Below are positions 17,473 through 24,073 of a stretch of 64,000 nt of DNA, piece by piece. A program made the position numbers and the translations under genes. Location: NCBI RefSeq assembly GCF_011421425.1, contig NZ_WPCW01000001.1:744001-808000 (forward strand). Direction: 5' to 3'. The DNA comes from Streptococcus catagoni. GTDB taxonomy: Bacteria; Bacillota; Bacilli; Lactobacillales; Streptococcaceae. Position 1 is the stretch's first letter. Each line of letters starts with the position of its first letter. The notes under the pieces were generated by a model, which was not told where the DNA came from, searched no databases, and saw only the letters and a program-made list of their open reading frames with translations.

Positions 17473-18209
17473 CACTTACCTCCTCTCTCAGCATTTTCAT
17501 CAGTTTGATAAATGGCAAATTCTTCATCTACTGATTTAACCTGGCCTAGTGTTTTAAAGGCATAACTGGATAAGGTATTCATAATCTCACAATCTTTTTG
17601 CTCCTTAAAATGAATACACCCATTTTCCATAACGGTATGTGTAAAATAGGATTTCAGGGACTCAGATTTATCTTTTGGATACTTAAAGGAATGAAACATA
17701 ATGCCAAAATCAATGGTTTGATCAGCATAAGCAACCTCAGCTTGCTCATAGTCTTCTTGACTAATGGCATCAACTAATCCTAGACACTCTCTGGTTCCCA
17801 AAAAGACATCTCTACGACCCCCTTTACGAATAGAACGCTCCATAATAGCTTCATGCTTATTTGGATTCCGGTCATGCATTAAGTCTGGTCTATCCTCATT
17901 CCAAGTAAAATGACACTTAATAAGGTATTCAACATCGCTGAGATAGGACACATAACTTAAGTCAGCTTTATAATTCGCTAACAAAGCTCTAACACCGTGC
18001 AATTCTGTCTGAATCTGCTTACAAACTTTAACCTCCGTGACGATATTAGTAATGGTTGGTTTGAAATAAATAGCATCAACAATGCCTTGTAGAGCTTGGC
18101 GAGTCGGAACCGAGTAAGAACTACGTTCTCCACCTCCCTTAGTTGCCGGGTTGCTAAATAGAGCCAGATCTCCTCTCACTCTAATATAAAAATTGCGAGA
18201 TCGAAACAC
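17472..18209 (-). CDS. cas5c: Cas5c (Cas5d) crRNA-processing Cascade subunit
   Basis: 245 residues. In type I-C this protein replaces Cas6: it cuts pre-crRNA at the base of the repeat hairpin and holds the 5' handle. The RAMP fold start (FRSRNFYIRVRGDLALFSNP) and the DRNPNKHEAIMERSIRKGG and RECLGLV segments agree. It starts at a GTG (18209) after AAAGGAGCAAGAAG. Its stop overlaps the cas8c start. The next gene upstream, cas3, is 400 bp away, an unusual gap filled by the peptide and crRNA-like element described below. Confidence 0.94.
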   Translation of the reverse strand: MFRSRNFYIRVRGDLALFSNPATKGGGERSSYSVPTRQALQGIVDAIYFKPTITNIVTEVKVCKQIQTELHGVRALLANYKADLSYVSYLSDVEYLIKCHFTWNEDRPDLMHDRNPNKHEAIMERSIRKGGRRDVFLGTRECLGLVDAISQEDYEQAEVAYADQTIDFGIMFHSFKYPKDKSESLKSYFTHTVMENGCIHFKEQKDCEIMNTLSSYAFKTLGQVKSVDEEFAIYQTDENAERGGK

Positions 18210-18260
18210 CTTCTTGCTCCTTTCTGTTGGTTAGGTTACTCATTTTAAACTGTTTTTTCC

Positions 18261-18293
18261 AATTCTAAAAAAGGGCCCTCTATTTTTAGAATT
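18261..18293. terminator. Hairpin between small peptide gene and cas5c
   Basis: An 11-bp stem AATTCTAAAAA with TTTTTAGAATT around a GGGCCC-containing loop, starting right at the stop codon of the 34-residue ORF. On the minus strand the stem has internal T runs but no U tract after it. On the plus strand ATTTTTT follows. It could attenuate leftward readthrough into cas5c or stabilise the short toxin-like mRNA. Confidence 0.5.
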
Positions 18294-18396
18294 ATTTTTT
18301 CTCAGAAATCACTTTTATCAAATTAGCCAAAGCGATTAAAATCGCTGGCACTTGAATGATAATTGTCTCAAGAAAATGAAAAACATCTTCGGTCAA
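18292..18396 (-). CDS. Small hydrophobic peptide, candidate CreT-type toxin
   Basis: Too short for routine ORF calling. A 34-codon frame opens with TTG at 18396, seven bases after a perfect AAGGAGG, and ends at TAA (18294-18292). The peptide begins MTEDVFHFLETIII, continues with a 16-17 residue non-polar stretch (QVPAILIALANLIKV) and ends SEKK, like small membrane toxins of type I toxin-antitoxin systems. It has its own consensus promoter (18431-18459) and a hairpin right after the stop, and lies between cas3 and cas5c on the cas strand. A crRNA-like element on the opposite strand targets that promoter. Toxicity is inferred. The alternative is a leader peptide, or a transcript whose role is only to carry readthrough to cas5c. 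An overlapping ATG frame (16 codons) has a poorer fit. Confidence 0.7.
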   Translation of the reverse strand: MTEDVFHFLETIIIQVPAILIALANLIKVISEKK

Positions 18397-18430
18397 CAAG
18401 TAGCCTCCTTCTAATTAAAATGATAACTTA

Positions 18431-18493
18431 ATTATAACACTTCTTCTGCTTTTGTGCAACCGGTTACATATTACTATGTAAAACTAACTAGAA
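18431..18493 (-). promoter_or_regulatory. Strong promoter with adjoining TTC-PAM protospacer-like target
   Basis: Minus strand: -35 TTGCAC (18459-18454), 17-bp spacer, -10 TATAAT (18436-18431), followed by the RBS and 34-codon ORF. Upstream, the minus strand reads TTC (18493-18491), the type I-C PAM, then TAGTTAGTTTTACATAGTAA (18490-18471). That stretch matches the guide of the crRNA-like element on the other strand at 16 of 20 positions. A 34-base R-loop from the PAM would reach 18457, inside the -35 box, so bound Cascade would block RNA polymerase. The same promoter may feed cas5c-cas2. Confidence 0.82.
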
Positions 18494-18503
18494 AAATTAT
18501 TTT

Positions 18504-18549
18504 TCTATCTTGAATTTCATCATCTAATTATGATAAAATTCAAGATAGA
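18504..18549 (+). promoter_or_regulatory. 20-bp inverted repeat overlapping candidate creA promoter
   Basis: The arms TCTATCTTGAATTTCATCAT (18504-18523) and ATGATAAAATTCAAGATAGA (18530-18549) pair with one G-U and a six-base loop. On the plus strand TTGAAT (18510-18515), 18 bp and TAAAAT (18534-18539) form a plausible promoter inside the repeat, placing a start near 18546, just before the crRNA-like element. The palindrome could be an operator for that promoter. Leftward, it could be a weak terminator for cas3 mRNA. Confidence 0.6.
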
Positions 18550-18646
18550 TCATAGAATAATCTATGCGGATTGAAATTAGTTTGTTTTTTATAGAAAGCG
18601 GGTTTTGTTACTCTAGAAAATGAGTAAACTATCTGCTTCTTTTTTT
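18546..18646 (+). ncRNA. crRNA-like regulatory RNA (CreA/CreR-type)
   Basis: Plus strand, opposite to the cas genes. A 6-bp hairpin CATAGA-ATAA-TCTATG (18551-18566) stands where the CRISPR repeat has its own hairpin. It is followed by GGATTGAAAT (18568-18577), identical to the last ten bases of the transcribed repeat that form the crRNA 5' handle. The guide begins at 18578: TAGTTTGTTTTTTATAGAAA and onward. Against the TTC-flanked target at 18490-18471 it differs at positions 6, 12, 13 and 18; type I Cascade leaves every sixth base unpaired, so only position 13 is a real mismatch. No second repeat follows. A small hairpin (18608-18627) and a T run (18640-18646) could end the RNA, overlapping the 3' end of cas3. 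Function is inferred. Confidence 0.78.
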
Positions 18647-21018
18647 ATGCCCATCTTATCATCATAAAATTCCTGTGGTAAAATCCAAATTCGCCCGTCT
18701 AGGTAAGATTTAGCTTGTTTTAAGAATACCGAATTCTCTCTAGCATTAACAGTATAAAGCTGTAAGGCTTTCATTTTTTCTTTAATGTAGCTGTAGTCTT
18801 CAAAAGTAGGGTACGAATGATCCGCTAAAAAGTTCTCAAAGTCTTCCAATATTTCGATTGAATCCCCGTAGGGAACAAAAACACCAATACTGTCATCTTT
18901 GATTAAATCAATCTTCTGACCAGCTGTTTTGAATGATTGGCGAAGCATCCCTTTTAATTGAAGTCTTGCAAACTGATTATGACTTAAGTAATCATAAGCC
19001 GTCTGATTATGCCCAAGCGGATAATCCATAGCTTTACTATTATTCTCATAATAGCGTTTGAAGAACTCATCATTTAATACTGAGACGTCAATTGGTGACG
19101 GCTGATGATGCAAAATAGTCTCAGTAACATCTTTCTTGTTCTTAATTTCTGTTAATCTAGAAATATTTTCCTCCTCATTCTTAATATTAACAAGAGTCAC
19201 TTGCCCCAAATGTCGTTTCCCTTCACGATTACAGCGCCCACTGGCTTGAACAATGGAATCTATCCCAGCATAGGACCTGACAACTTGGGCAAAATCCACA
19301 TCAACACCCGCTTCAATTAATTGTGTGCTGACACAAATCAAGGGAACTTCTTCTTGGAGCAGCTCCTTAATCTCAGCTATGGTATCTAGACGATGTTGCG
19401 GACACATATTGGTAGATAATTGATAAAGAGGACGTTCTGTTTGCTCACTTAACAATTGATATAAGCGATAAACAGCTGGTTTTGTATTTAGTATCACCAA
19501 GACAGATTCTTCTTGCTCTAAAACATATTCTGCTACTTCTGACAAGCTTGCTTTGCTACTATCTTCTTTTAGCTTTTTAAGTTCTGTCCGTTCAAAAACA
19601 AGTCTCTCTTCTTTTGTTAGAGCAACAATGTCTGCCTGCTCTGCCATTTCCCCGCCATAAACCAATTGATGCTCCAAACTATCATAATCGTAAGCTGGTT
19701 GAGTGGCCGTACATAATATAATAGTGCAATTCATGACATAGCTCATAAAATTCATCATCAAATTAAAGAGACTTGTCACCTCAATAGGAAGGGATTGAAC
19801 TTCATCAAGAACTATGACACTGTTAGCCAAATTGGAAAAGCGTCTGATATTGGCTGATTTGGTTTTAAATAAGCTTTGGAAAAATTGAACCATAGTGGTT
19901 AAAACAACTGGACTATCCCAACTATCAAGCAAGTATTCCTGCATAGCTTGATCGCGCGTTTCAGCATCAATCTCCTTAACTGCCTTTTCTTTGACAACAT
20001 TGGAATGGTGCTCCAAGACACCATTCTCGCCAATAATACTTTTGATATCTTTAGCATTTTGTTCCAAAACAGATAGAAAGGCCGTAATATAGTAAAAACG
20101 CTTTTTATGTTGATGAGCCATCTGTTGAACGGCATAGCGAAGACTTGCTTTGGTTTTTCCAGCACCTGTTGGCAAGTTCAAACGATAAATACCTGGAGAA
20201 TCACTTTGACCACGTTCTTTAACTCTCTCAGCAATCGTGGTTCTGACACGATTCAAGTCATTGCTGGGTTTTCCAAATTTTTGATAAAGTTCCTCCACTG
20301 ATTGAAGATAACTAACACGACGCCCTTGATTTTCGTCTTCATTAGAAGGTAGGATAACTGCTTCATAGGCATTGACCGTATCCAGGATATCTGCATTTTT
20401 CAAAAATGATAAATAGAGACGAACAAAAACTCCAAGATAAAAATCTTTTTCCGTATCATCTTTGTAGGGTAATTTAACTAAAGCCTTTTTAAAATTATCA
20501 TAAGATCTAGCAATTAAATCTTCTAAGTGATCATAACCATAGGTTGGCAGTTGTGATTCTAAATCAGTCGCAAAAGGTTGAATCGTCTTTTCAAATTCCG
20601 CTTTTTCACAAAACTTTGTAATCCTCTCCATCAAGCGATTAAACTGCGAGCGACTTGCCTCTTTATCATATAAGTCGTACATGCCATGGTGAGCTGAAAT
20701 TACGTAAGCAATGACTTCTGAAAAAGCTTGACAATCTTGTCTCGAAATCCCTTGAGGAATTAAACACTGTTGAATCTTCAGCAATAGATAATAAGCTCCT
20801 GCCGATGAATGGTCTACCTGACGCTTTGGATTATTTAAGAGTTTATCTTGAAAATCTGGATGAGCCTTTCCTAAATCATGAAATAAACCCATCAAAAAAA
20901 GAACATCCCCTTGTTGTATTTTTGCCGAACAATTTCTAGCATCAATAGCTACATTAAAGAGATGGTCTTCTAAAGACTGCTTCTTTTCGAGTTTTGCATC
21001 ATAGTGTCCAATAATCAT
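18613..21018 (-). CDS. cas3: CRISPR helicase-nuclease Cas3 (HD + DExH)
   Basis: 801 residues, full length. The N-terminal HD nuclease has HLFNVA, FHDLGKAH (His47/Asp48), DHSSAGAY and ISAHHG. The SF2 helicase follows: Walker A LPTGAGKTKAS (about residue 265), motif II VIVLDEVQSLP, motif III LCTATQP, and motif VI VQASGRCNREGKR. Cas3 is recruited by target-bound Cascade and degrades DNA 3' to 5'. All catalytic motifs appear intact. The ATG at 21018 follows AAGGTG. It has its own promoter upstream and is separated from cas5c by about 400 bp. Confidence 0.96.
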   Translation of the reverse strand: MIIGHYDAKLEKKQSLEDHLFNVAIDARNCSAKIQQGDVLFLMGLFHDLGKAHPDFQDKLLNNPKRQVDHSSAGAYYLLLKIQQCLIPQGISRQDCQAFSEVIAYVISAHHGMYDLYDKEASRSQFNRLMERITKFCEKAEFEKTIQPFATDLESQLPTYGYDHLEDLIARSYDNFKKALVKLPYKDDTEKDFYLGVFVRLYLSFLKNADILDTVNAYEAVILPSNEDENQGRRVSYLQSVEELYQKFGKPSNDLNRVRTTIAERVKERGQSDSPGIYRLNLPTGAGKTKASLRYAVQQMAHQHKKRFYYITAFLSVLEQNAKDIKSIIGENGVLEHHSNVVKEKAVKEIDAETRDQAMQEYLLDSWDSPVVLTTMVQFFQSLFKTKSANIRRFSNLANSVIVLDEVQSLPIEVTSLFNLMMNFMSYVMNCTIILCTATQPAYDYDSLEHQLVYGGEMAEQADIVALTKEERLVFERTELKKLKEDSSKASLSEVAEYVLEQEESVLVILNTKPAVYRLYQLLSEQTERPLYQLSTNMCPQHRLDTIAEIKELLQEEVPLICVSTQLIEAGVDVDFAQVVRSYAGIDSIVQASGRCNREGKRHLGQVTLVNIKNEEENISRLTEIKNKKDVTETILHHQPSPIDVSVLNDEFFKRYYENNSKAMDYPLGHNQTAYDYLSHNQFARLQLKGMLRQSFKTAGQKIDLIKDDSIGVFVPYGDSIEILEDFENFLADHSYPTFEDYSYIKEKMKALQLYTVNARENSVFLKQAKSYLDGRIWILPQEFYDDKMGIKKEADSLLIF

Positions 21019-21090
21019 AGTGTCACCTTCTTAATTCCAAATTGTAGATAAGTCTATAAGGAATTATTTCATTTTAGTTTTTATATCTTT

Positions 21091-21118
21091 ATTATAATAA
21101 AAAAATCACAATTTGTAA
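21091..21118 (-). promoter_or_regulatory. cas3 promoter
   Basis: Minus strand TTACAA (21118-21113), 16-bp spacer, TATAAT (21096-21091), about 70 bp before the cas3 ATG. The IS element ends only 14 bp upstream of the -35 box, so the core promoter survives but any upstream control region has been displaced by about 1 kb. Confidence 0.65.
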
Positions 21119-21132
21119 CCGCTTTATTTATT

Positions 21133-22186
21133 TTTCCCAATTTGTCATAATAAGTTAGACAGAAAAAGTCATTTATGATAGGCTCAGATAAACACCACAT
21201 TTGTCTGAAAGGAACTACCATAAATGACCTATACTCATCTTACCACAAATGAACTTGTTATGATAGAGGCATATTTTGAAGAAGGAGTTTCTGTTCTTAA
21301 AATAGCTCAGTCTCTTAAACGAAGTCGGCAAACAATCCATAAAGTGGTGACATTTCTAAAAGAGGGCAATTCTGCTAGTGATTATTATCACTGTTATAAG
21401 TCCAATAAAGCTCGGTGTGGGCGTCGGAGGGTCTCACTTTCTAAAGATGAAAAGGGGTTTATCCAAGATTATTTGAAACAAGATTGGAGTCTTGATGTCA
21501 TCAAAGGAACCTTTCCTGATCGTATTACCTGCTCTATGAGAACCTTATATCGTTTAGTCAATCGTGGTGTTTTCTCTGTTGAAGCAATGCCTTGGAAAGG
21601 TAAACGTAAACCTAATGGGCATTCTGAAAAACGAGGAAAGCAATCCTTTCGACGAACCATTCGTGAACGCTCTCATTCTTACCCTGAATTTGAGTCTGAA
21701 TTTGGACATCTAGAAGGTGATCCCATTGTTGGTAGACATCATAAAAGTGCTGTTATCACCCTAGTTGAGCGACTCTCAAAAGCTATCATCACACTAAAAA
21801 CAAATGGAAGAAAAGCTAATGATATTGAATACTCTATCCACCAATGGATGTCCCAATTTCCAAAACATATTTTCAAATCCATTACGTTTGATTGTGGTAA
21901 AGAATTTTCTAACTGGAAATCTATTTCAAATGATTATGACATTGACATTTTCTTTGCGGATCCTGGCTGTCCAGGTCAACGAGGACTAAACGAACACTCC
22001 AACGGACTACTGCGTAGACATGGTTTACCAAAGCAAATGGATTTTTCTGATTTGAGTCAACAAGTCTTAACTTCAATAGTAAATAAGAGAAATCTAATTC
22101 CTAGAAAATCGCTAGGTTATCAAACACCTTATCATGTTTTTCTGAGTCAAATGAAACTGTCTAACTTAATTTGACAAATTGGGAAA
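21133..22186 (+). mobile_element. Complete IS30-family insertion sequence
   Basis: 1054 bp bounded by 30-bp imperfect inverted repeats: TTTCCCAATTTGTCATAATA... at 21133-21162 and its complement at 22157-22186, with three differences. It contains one transposase gene. I see no clear target-site duplication in the flanks. It sits between the cas3 promoter and the next gene to the right. The element resembles streptococcal IS1239-type IS30 members. Confidence 0.9.
21224..22174 (+). CDS. IS30-family transposase
   Basis: 316 residues, full length for the family. An N-terminal helix-turn-helix (MTYTHLTTNELVMIEAYFEE, then VLKIAQSLKRSRQTIHKVV) is followed by the DDE catalytic core: Asp in GHLEGDPIVG, Asp in ITFDCGKEFS, and Glu in GLNEHSNGLLRR. 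The reading frame is intact, so the element may be active. The 3' end of the gene runs into the right inverted repeat, as usual for these elements. Confidence 0.95.
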   Translation: MTYTHLTTNELVMIEAYFEEGVSVLKIAQSLKRSRQTIHKVVTFLKEGNSASDYYHCYKSNKARCGRRRVSLSKDEKGFIQDYLKQDWSLDVIKGTFPDRITCSMRTLYRLVNRGVFSVEAMPWKGKRKPNGHSEKRGKQSFRRTIRERSHSYPEFESEFGHLEGDPIVGRHHKSAVITLVERLSKAIITLKTNGRKANDIEYSIHQWMSQFPKHIFKSITFDCGKEFSNWKSISNDYDIDIFFADPGCPGQRGLNEHSNGLLRRHGLPKQMDFSDLSQQVLTSIVNKRNLIPRKSLGYQTPYHVFLSQMKLSNLI

Positions 22187-22321
22187 CATAATCATTATAG
22201 TCATAACAAAAATAAAATGCAATATTTTTATTACTTAAATCACATAAATTAGTTAATCATGTTATAATCGTAGTAATAAAAATAATCAAAATTCTCAAAA
22301 AACTTTAAAGGAGATTTTATT

Positions 22322-22651
22322 ATGGCTGGCTTAATTAATGACAATTTTAAAGAAGAAATTTTGACAGAACTTTCTTGGATGATGTCGGCTCTTGATGACA
22401 TTAGTTTCAAATATAAAATTGAGACCTATGAGCTAATTTTAATTAAATATCGAGTGCAACCAGAGGAGGAACAGGTAATCAGTAAATTCATAGCCATGAA
22501 TAATAGAACTATCCAAACTTTTACTATCCAAGAAATTCAAAATTGGATGTCCAATGAATTTCTTGCAACATTCCAAAAAGATTGGACCATATCAGATGAC
22601 CTTGTTCAGAAACTCATTGATTTAAAATCCAAGCAACTTAAAATTGATTAA
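22322..22651 (+). CDS. Uncharacterised 109-residue protein
   Basis: A strong RBS (AAAGGAG, nine bases before ATG) and a TATAAT box at 22262-22267 support a real gene. The protein is acidic, alpha-helical in character and soluble, with no signal peptide or membrane segment. I do not recognise it with confidence; its length and pattern loosely recall small DUF1878/YhaI-like proteins. It lies just downstream of the IS element and ends at its own terminator. Without the IS it would sit divergently next to cas3, but nothing in the sequence ties it to CRISPR function. Confidence 0.7.
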   Translation: MAGLINDNFKEEILTELSWMMSALDDISFKYKIETYELILIKYRVQPEEEQVISKFIAMNNRTIQTFTIQEIQNWMSNEFLATFQKDWTISDDLVQKLIDLKSKQLKID

Positions 22652-22660
22652 AACAAAAAA

Positions 22661-22690
22661 ACTTGAACAAATTTTAGTTCAAGTCTTTTT
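22661..22690 (+). terminator. Rho-independent terminator
   Basis: ACTTGAAC pairs with GTTCAAGT across an eight-base loop, then CTTTTT. It lies ten bases after the stop of the 109-residue gene. Confidence 0.85.
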
Positions 22691-22744
22691 CATGCCCAAA
22701 TGCTTATGATAAACTTTGGCATTCTTTTATTGACCCTATTTTCT

Positions 22745-22879
22745 ATTTCAAAAAGAAAATAAGTCAGTAAAAACTGCCTCTTCTACTTTGTCGGGTAATG
22801 AGTTGCGGTTTTACTGCTAGATTTATCCATCCCGTCTTTAAAACGGTCCTACGGGAAACAACTGTTAGTAGTTCCCTTT
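22745..22879 (-). ncRNA. Candidate small RNA
   Basis: Within a 461-bp stretch without a gene. Minus-strand promoter TTGACA (22913-22908), 16 bp, TAAAAT (22891-22886) would start an RNA of about 135 nt. It folds into three hairpins: GGGAAC/GTTTCCC, CCCGT/ACGGG, and a long AGTAAAACCGC/GCAGTTTTTACT, the last followed by a T-rich stretch that would terminate it. The plus strand can also fold, and its GGGAAAC hairpin is followed by T runs, so it may instead be a bidirectional terminator region. I recognise no known RNA family. Confidence 0.45.
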
Positions 22880-23112
22880 TGTTTTATTTTAAAATAAGCT
22901 TTAAAATTGTCAACAGAATGACGATTTTTAACTAATCACTTTTATTAATTACAAATAAAATTTTGAACTGAATAAATAGAATCTCACATTTGCTTGATGG
23001 TTACTTTATTCTTATCTCCTTTTGTTGAAAATCACCAAAGGGAAATACGTGATTCATAAGAATTTCATATAATAGTTTTATGATAATATAATATGTAAAG
23101 AATGAAGTAATC

Positions 23113-23631
23113 ATGAAAAATCAACCTATTTTATATCACGCTCAGTCGACATTTACACTAGATACTTACTTAGAGATGAATCGCGTTTTTACCAAAGTTA
23201 GACTCAGAAAAATTAAACTTTGGTATTATGGATTTTTAGCACTAATCATTATCCAATTTATTATTTCCAGGAAAATGGAAGATTTAATTTTTTTAGTAGT
23301 CATGGGTATAGCATTTCCATTATTCTTTAAATTTCTCATTTCATTTAAAGCAAAAAGATACTATAATCAATCTAAAATATTTCAAAATAAAGTTGTTGAT
23401 TACTCCTTTTTTGAAGACTCTGTTGAAATCAAACAAGATAACGGTGAAATGATATATAACTATACTGATATCTATCGTCTTATCATAACAAAAAGTAATT
23501 TATATCTTTCTGTAAATGGTAACCAAGCCTTGATTATAGAGGACCAAGCCAACAATCTGGAATTGGTTAATTTCCTTAAAGATAAAAGTAACTTATTCAA
23601 TGCCCAAAAAGATAAAATTATTGAGTGCTAA
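23113..23631 (+). CDS. YcxB-like membrane protein
   Basis: 172 residues. Two adjacent hydrophobic segments (about residues 40-55 and 60-80) follow a short N-terminal cytosolic part. The C-terminal half has the YcxB-type pattern (YSFFEDSVEIKQDNGEMIYNYTDIYRLIITKSNLYLSVNGNQ, here read as a beta-rich PH-like domain). The function of the family is unknown. It is a single gene with a leader containing TATAAT-like sequence, ended by the hairpin at 23675. Confidence 0.7.
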   Translation: MKNQPILYHAQSTFTLDTYLEMNRVFTKVRLRKIKLWYYGFLALIIIQFIISRKMEDLIFLVVMGIAFPLFFKFLISFKAKRYYNQSKIFQNKVVDYSFFEDSVEIKQDNGEMIYNYTDIYRLIITKSNLYLSVNGNQALIIEDQANNLELVNFLKDKSNLFNAQKDKIIEC

Positions 23632-23674
23632 CGTTTTTAAAATAAAGAAATCATCTATCCAAAATATATATGAC

Positions 23675-23842
23675 AAAAAGTCCTAACACCTAGATTTTAA
23701 ATCTGATGTAAGGACTTTTTCATATTTTCTACTATATATAAATCAAAAAAACCGACGCCGTTACAGTTAAATCAGTTAAAATCAGTTCAGTACGACAAAG
23801 AGTCTTATCCACAAACTTAATAGTTAAAGGATAAGACTCTTT
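23675..23842. terminator. Two successive bidirectional terminators
   Basis: First hairpin: AAAAAGTCCT with AGGACTTTTT (23675-23720) closing an inner stem. Second: a 14-bp stem AAAGAGTCTTATCC/GGATAAGACTCTTT (23797-23842). They lie between the rightward YcxB-like gene and the leftward valS operon in a stretch without a gene. Confidence 0.75.
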
Positions 23843-23881
23843 TATATATAAAACCTATAAAATGATGACTTGACTAATTCA

Positions 23882-23970
23882 ATGAACGACTTTTCAATAC
23901 AATACAGAGGCTCGAAGATAGGACTGATGGTCCATCAAGAGCCTCTAAAGCCGTAGTGAAAGTTGTTCAT
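23882..23970. repeat. Structured repeat, copy A
   Basis: Three nested stems: outer ATGAACGACTTTTCA with TGAAAGTTGTTCAT, middle AGAGGCTC with GAGCCTCT, and inner GGAC-TGATG-GTCC. Copy B 11 bp further right has the same layout and the same TGATG loop. The two share architecture and blocks (ACTGATGGT, GCCGTA) rather than overall identity. Confidence 0.7.
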
Positions 23971-23981
23971 AATTATTAAAT

Positions 23982-24073
23982 CTTCAAAATTCCATCTGAG
24001 ACAAGGCAGCCCGACGCAGACAGTACTGATGGTACTGCAAGGAGGGCTAACGCCGTATCAGATGAATTTTAAG
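23982..24073. repeat. Structured repeat, copy B (overlaps valS stop)
   Basis: Outer stem AAAATTCCATCTGA with TCAGATGAATTTT, middle AGCCC with GGGCT, inner CAGTAC-TGATG-GTACTG. It overlaps the last codons of valS, so the repeat may serve as the 3' end of the valS mRNA. I recall related hairpin repeats at gene ends in streptococci, but cannot name the family. Confidence 0.7.

Noticed and set aside
18342-18390. Overlapping ATG frame (about 16 codons) within the small peptide gene
   Set aside because: Shorter, poorer distance to AAGGAGG, and its peptide has no toxin-like or membrane pattern; the TTG frame is favoured.
21072-21094. Second possible target of the crRNA-like guide, over the cas3 -10 region (plus strand TAGTTTTTATATC)
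   Set aside because: The first six bases match, but the flanking triplet is TTT rather than TTC and the mismatches at 7, 9 and 11 do not follow the every-sixth pattern. In AT-rich DNA this is expected by chance.
21125-22196. Target-site duplication around the IS30 element
   Set aside because: Flanking bases (ATTTATT on the left, CATAAT on the right) do not give a convincing short direct repeat.
22745-22879. tracrRNA, 6S RNA or tmRNA identity for the structured region
   Set aside because: None of their hallmark sequences or anti-repeat complementarity to the CRISPR repeat is present, and the locus is type I.
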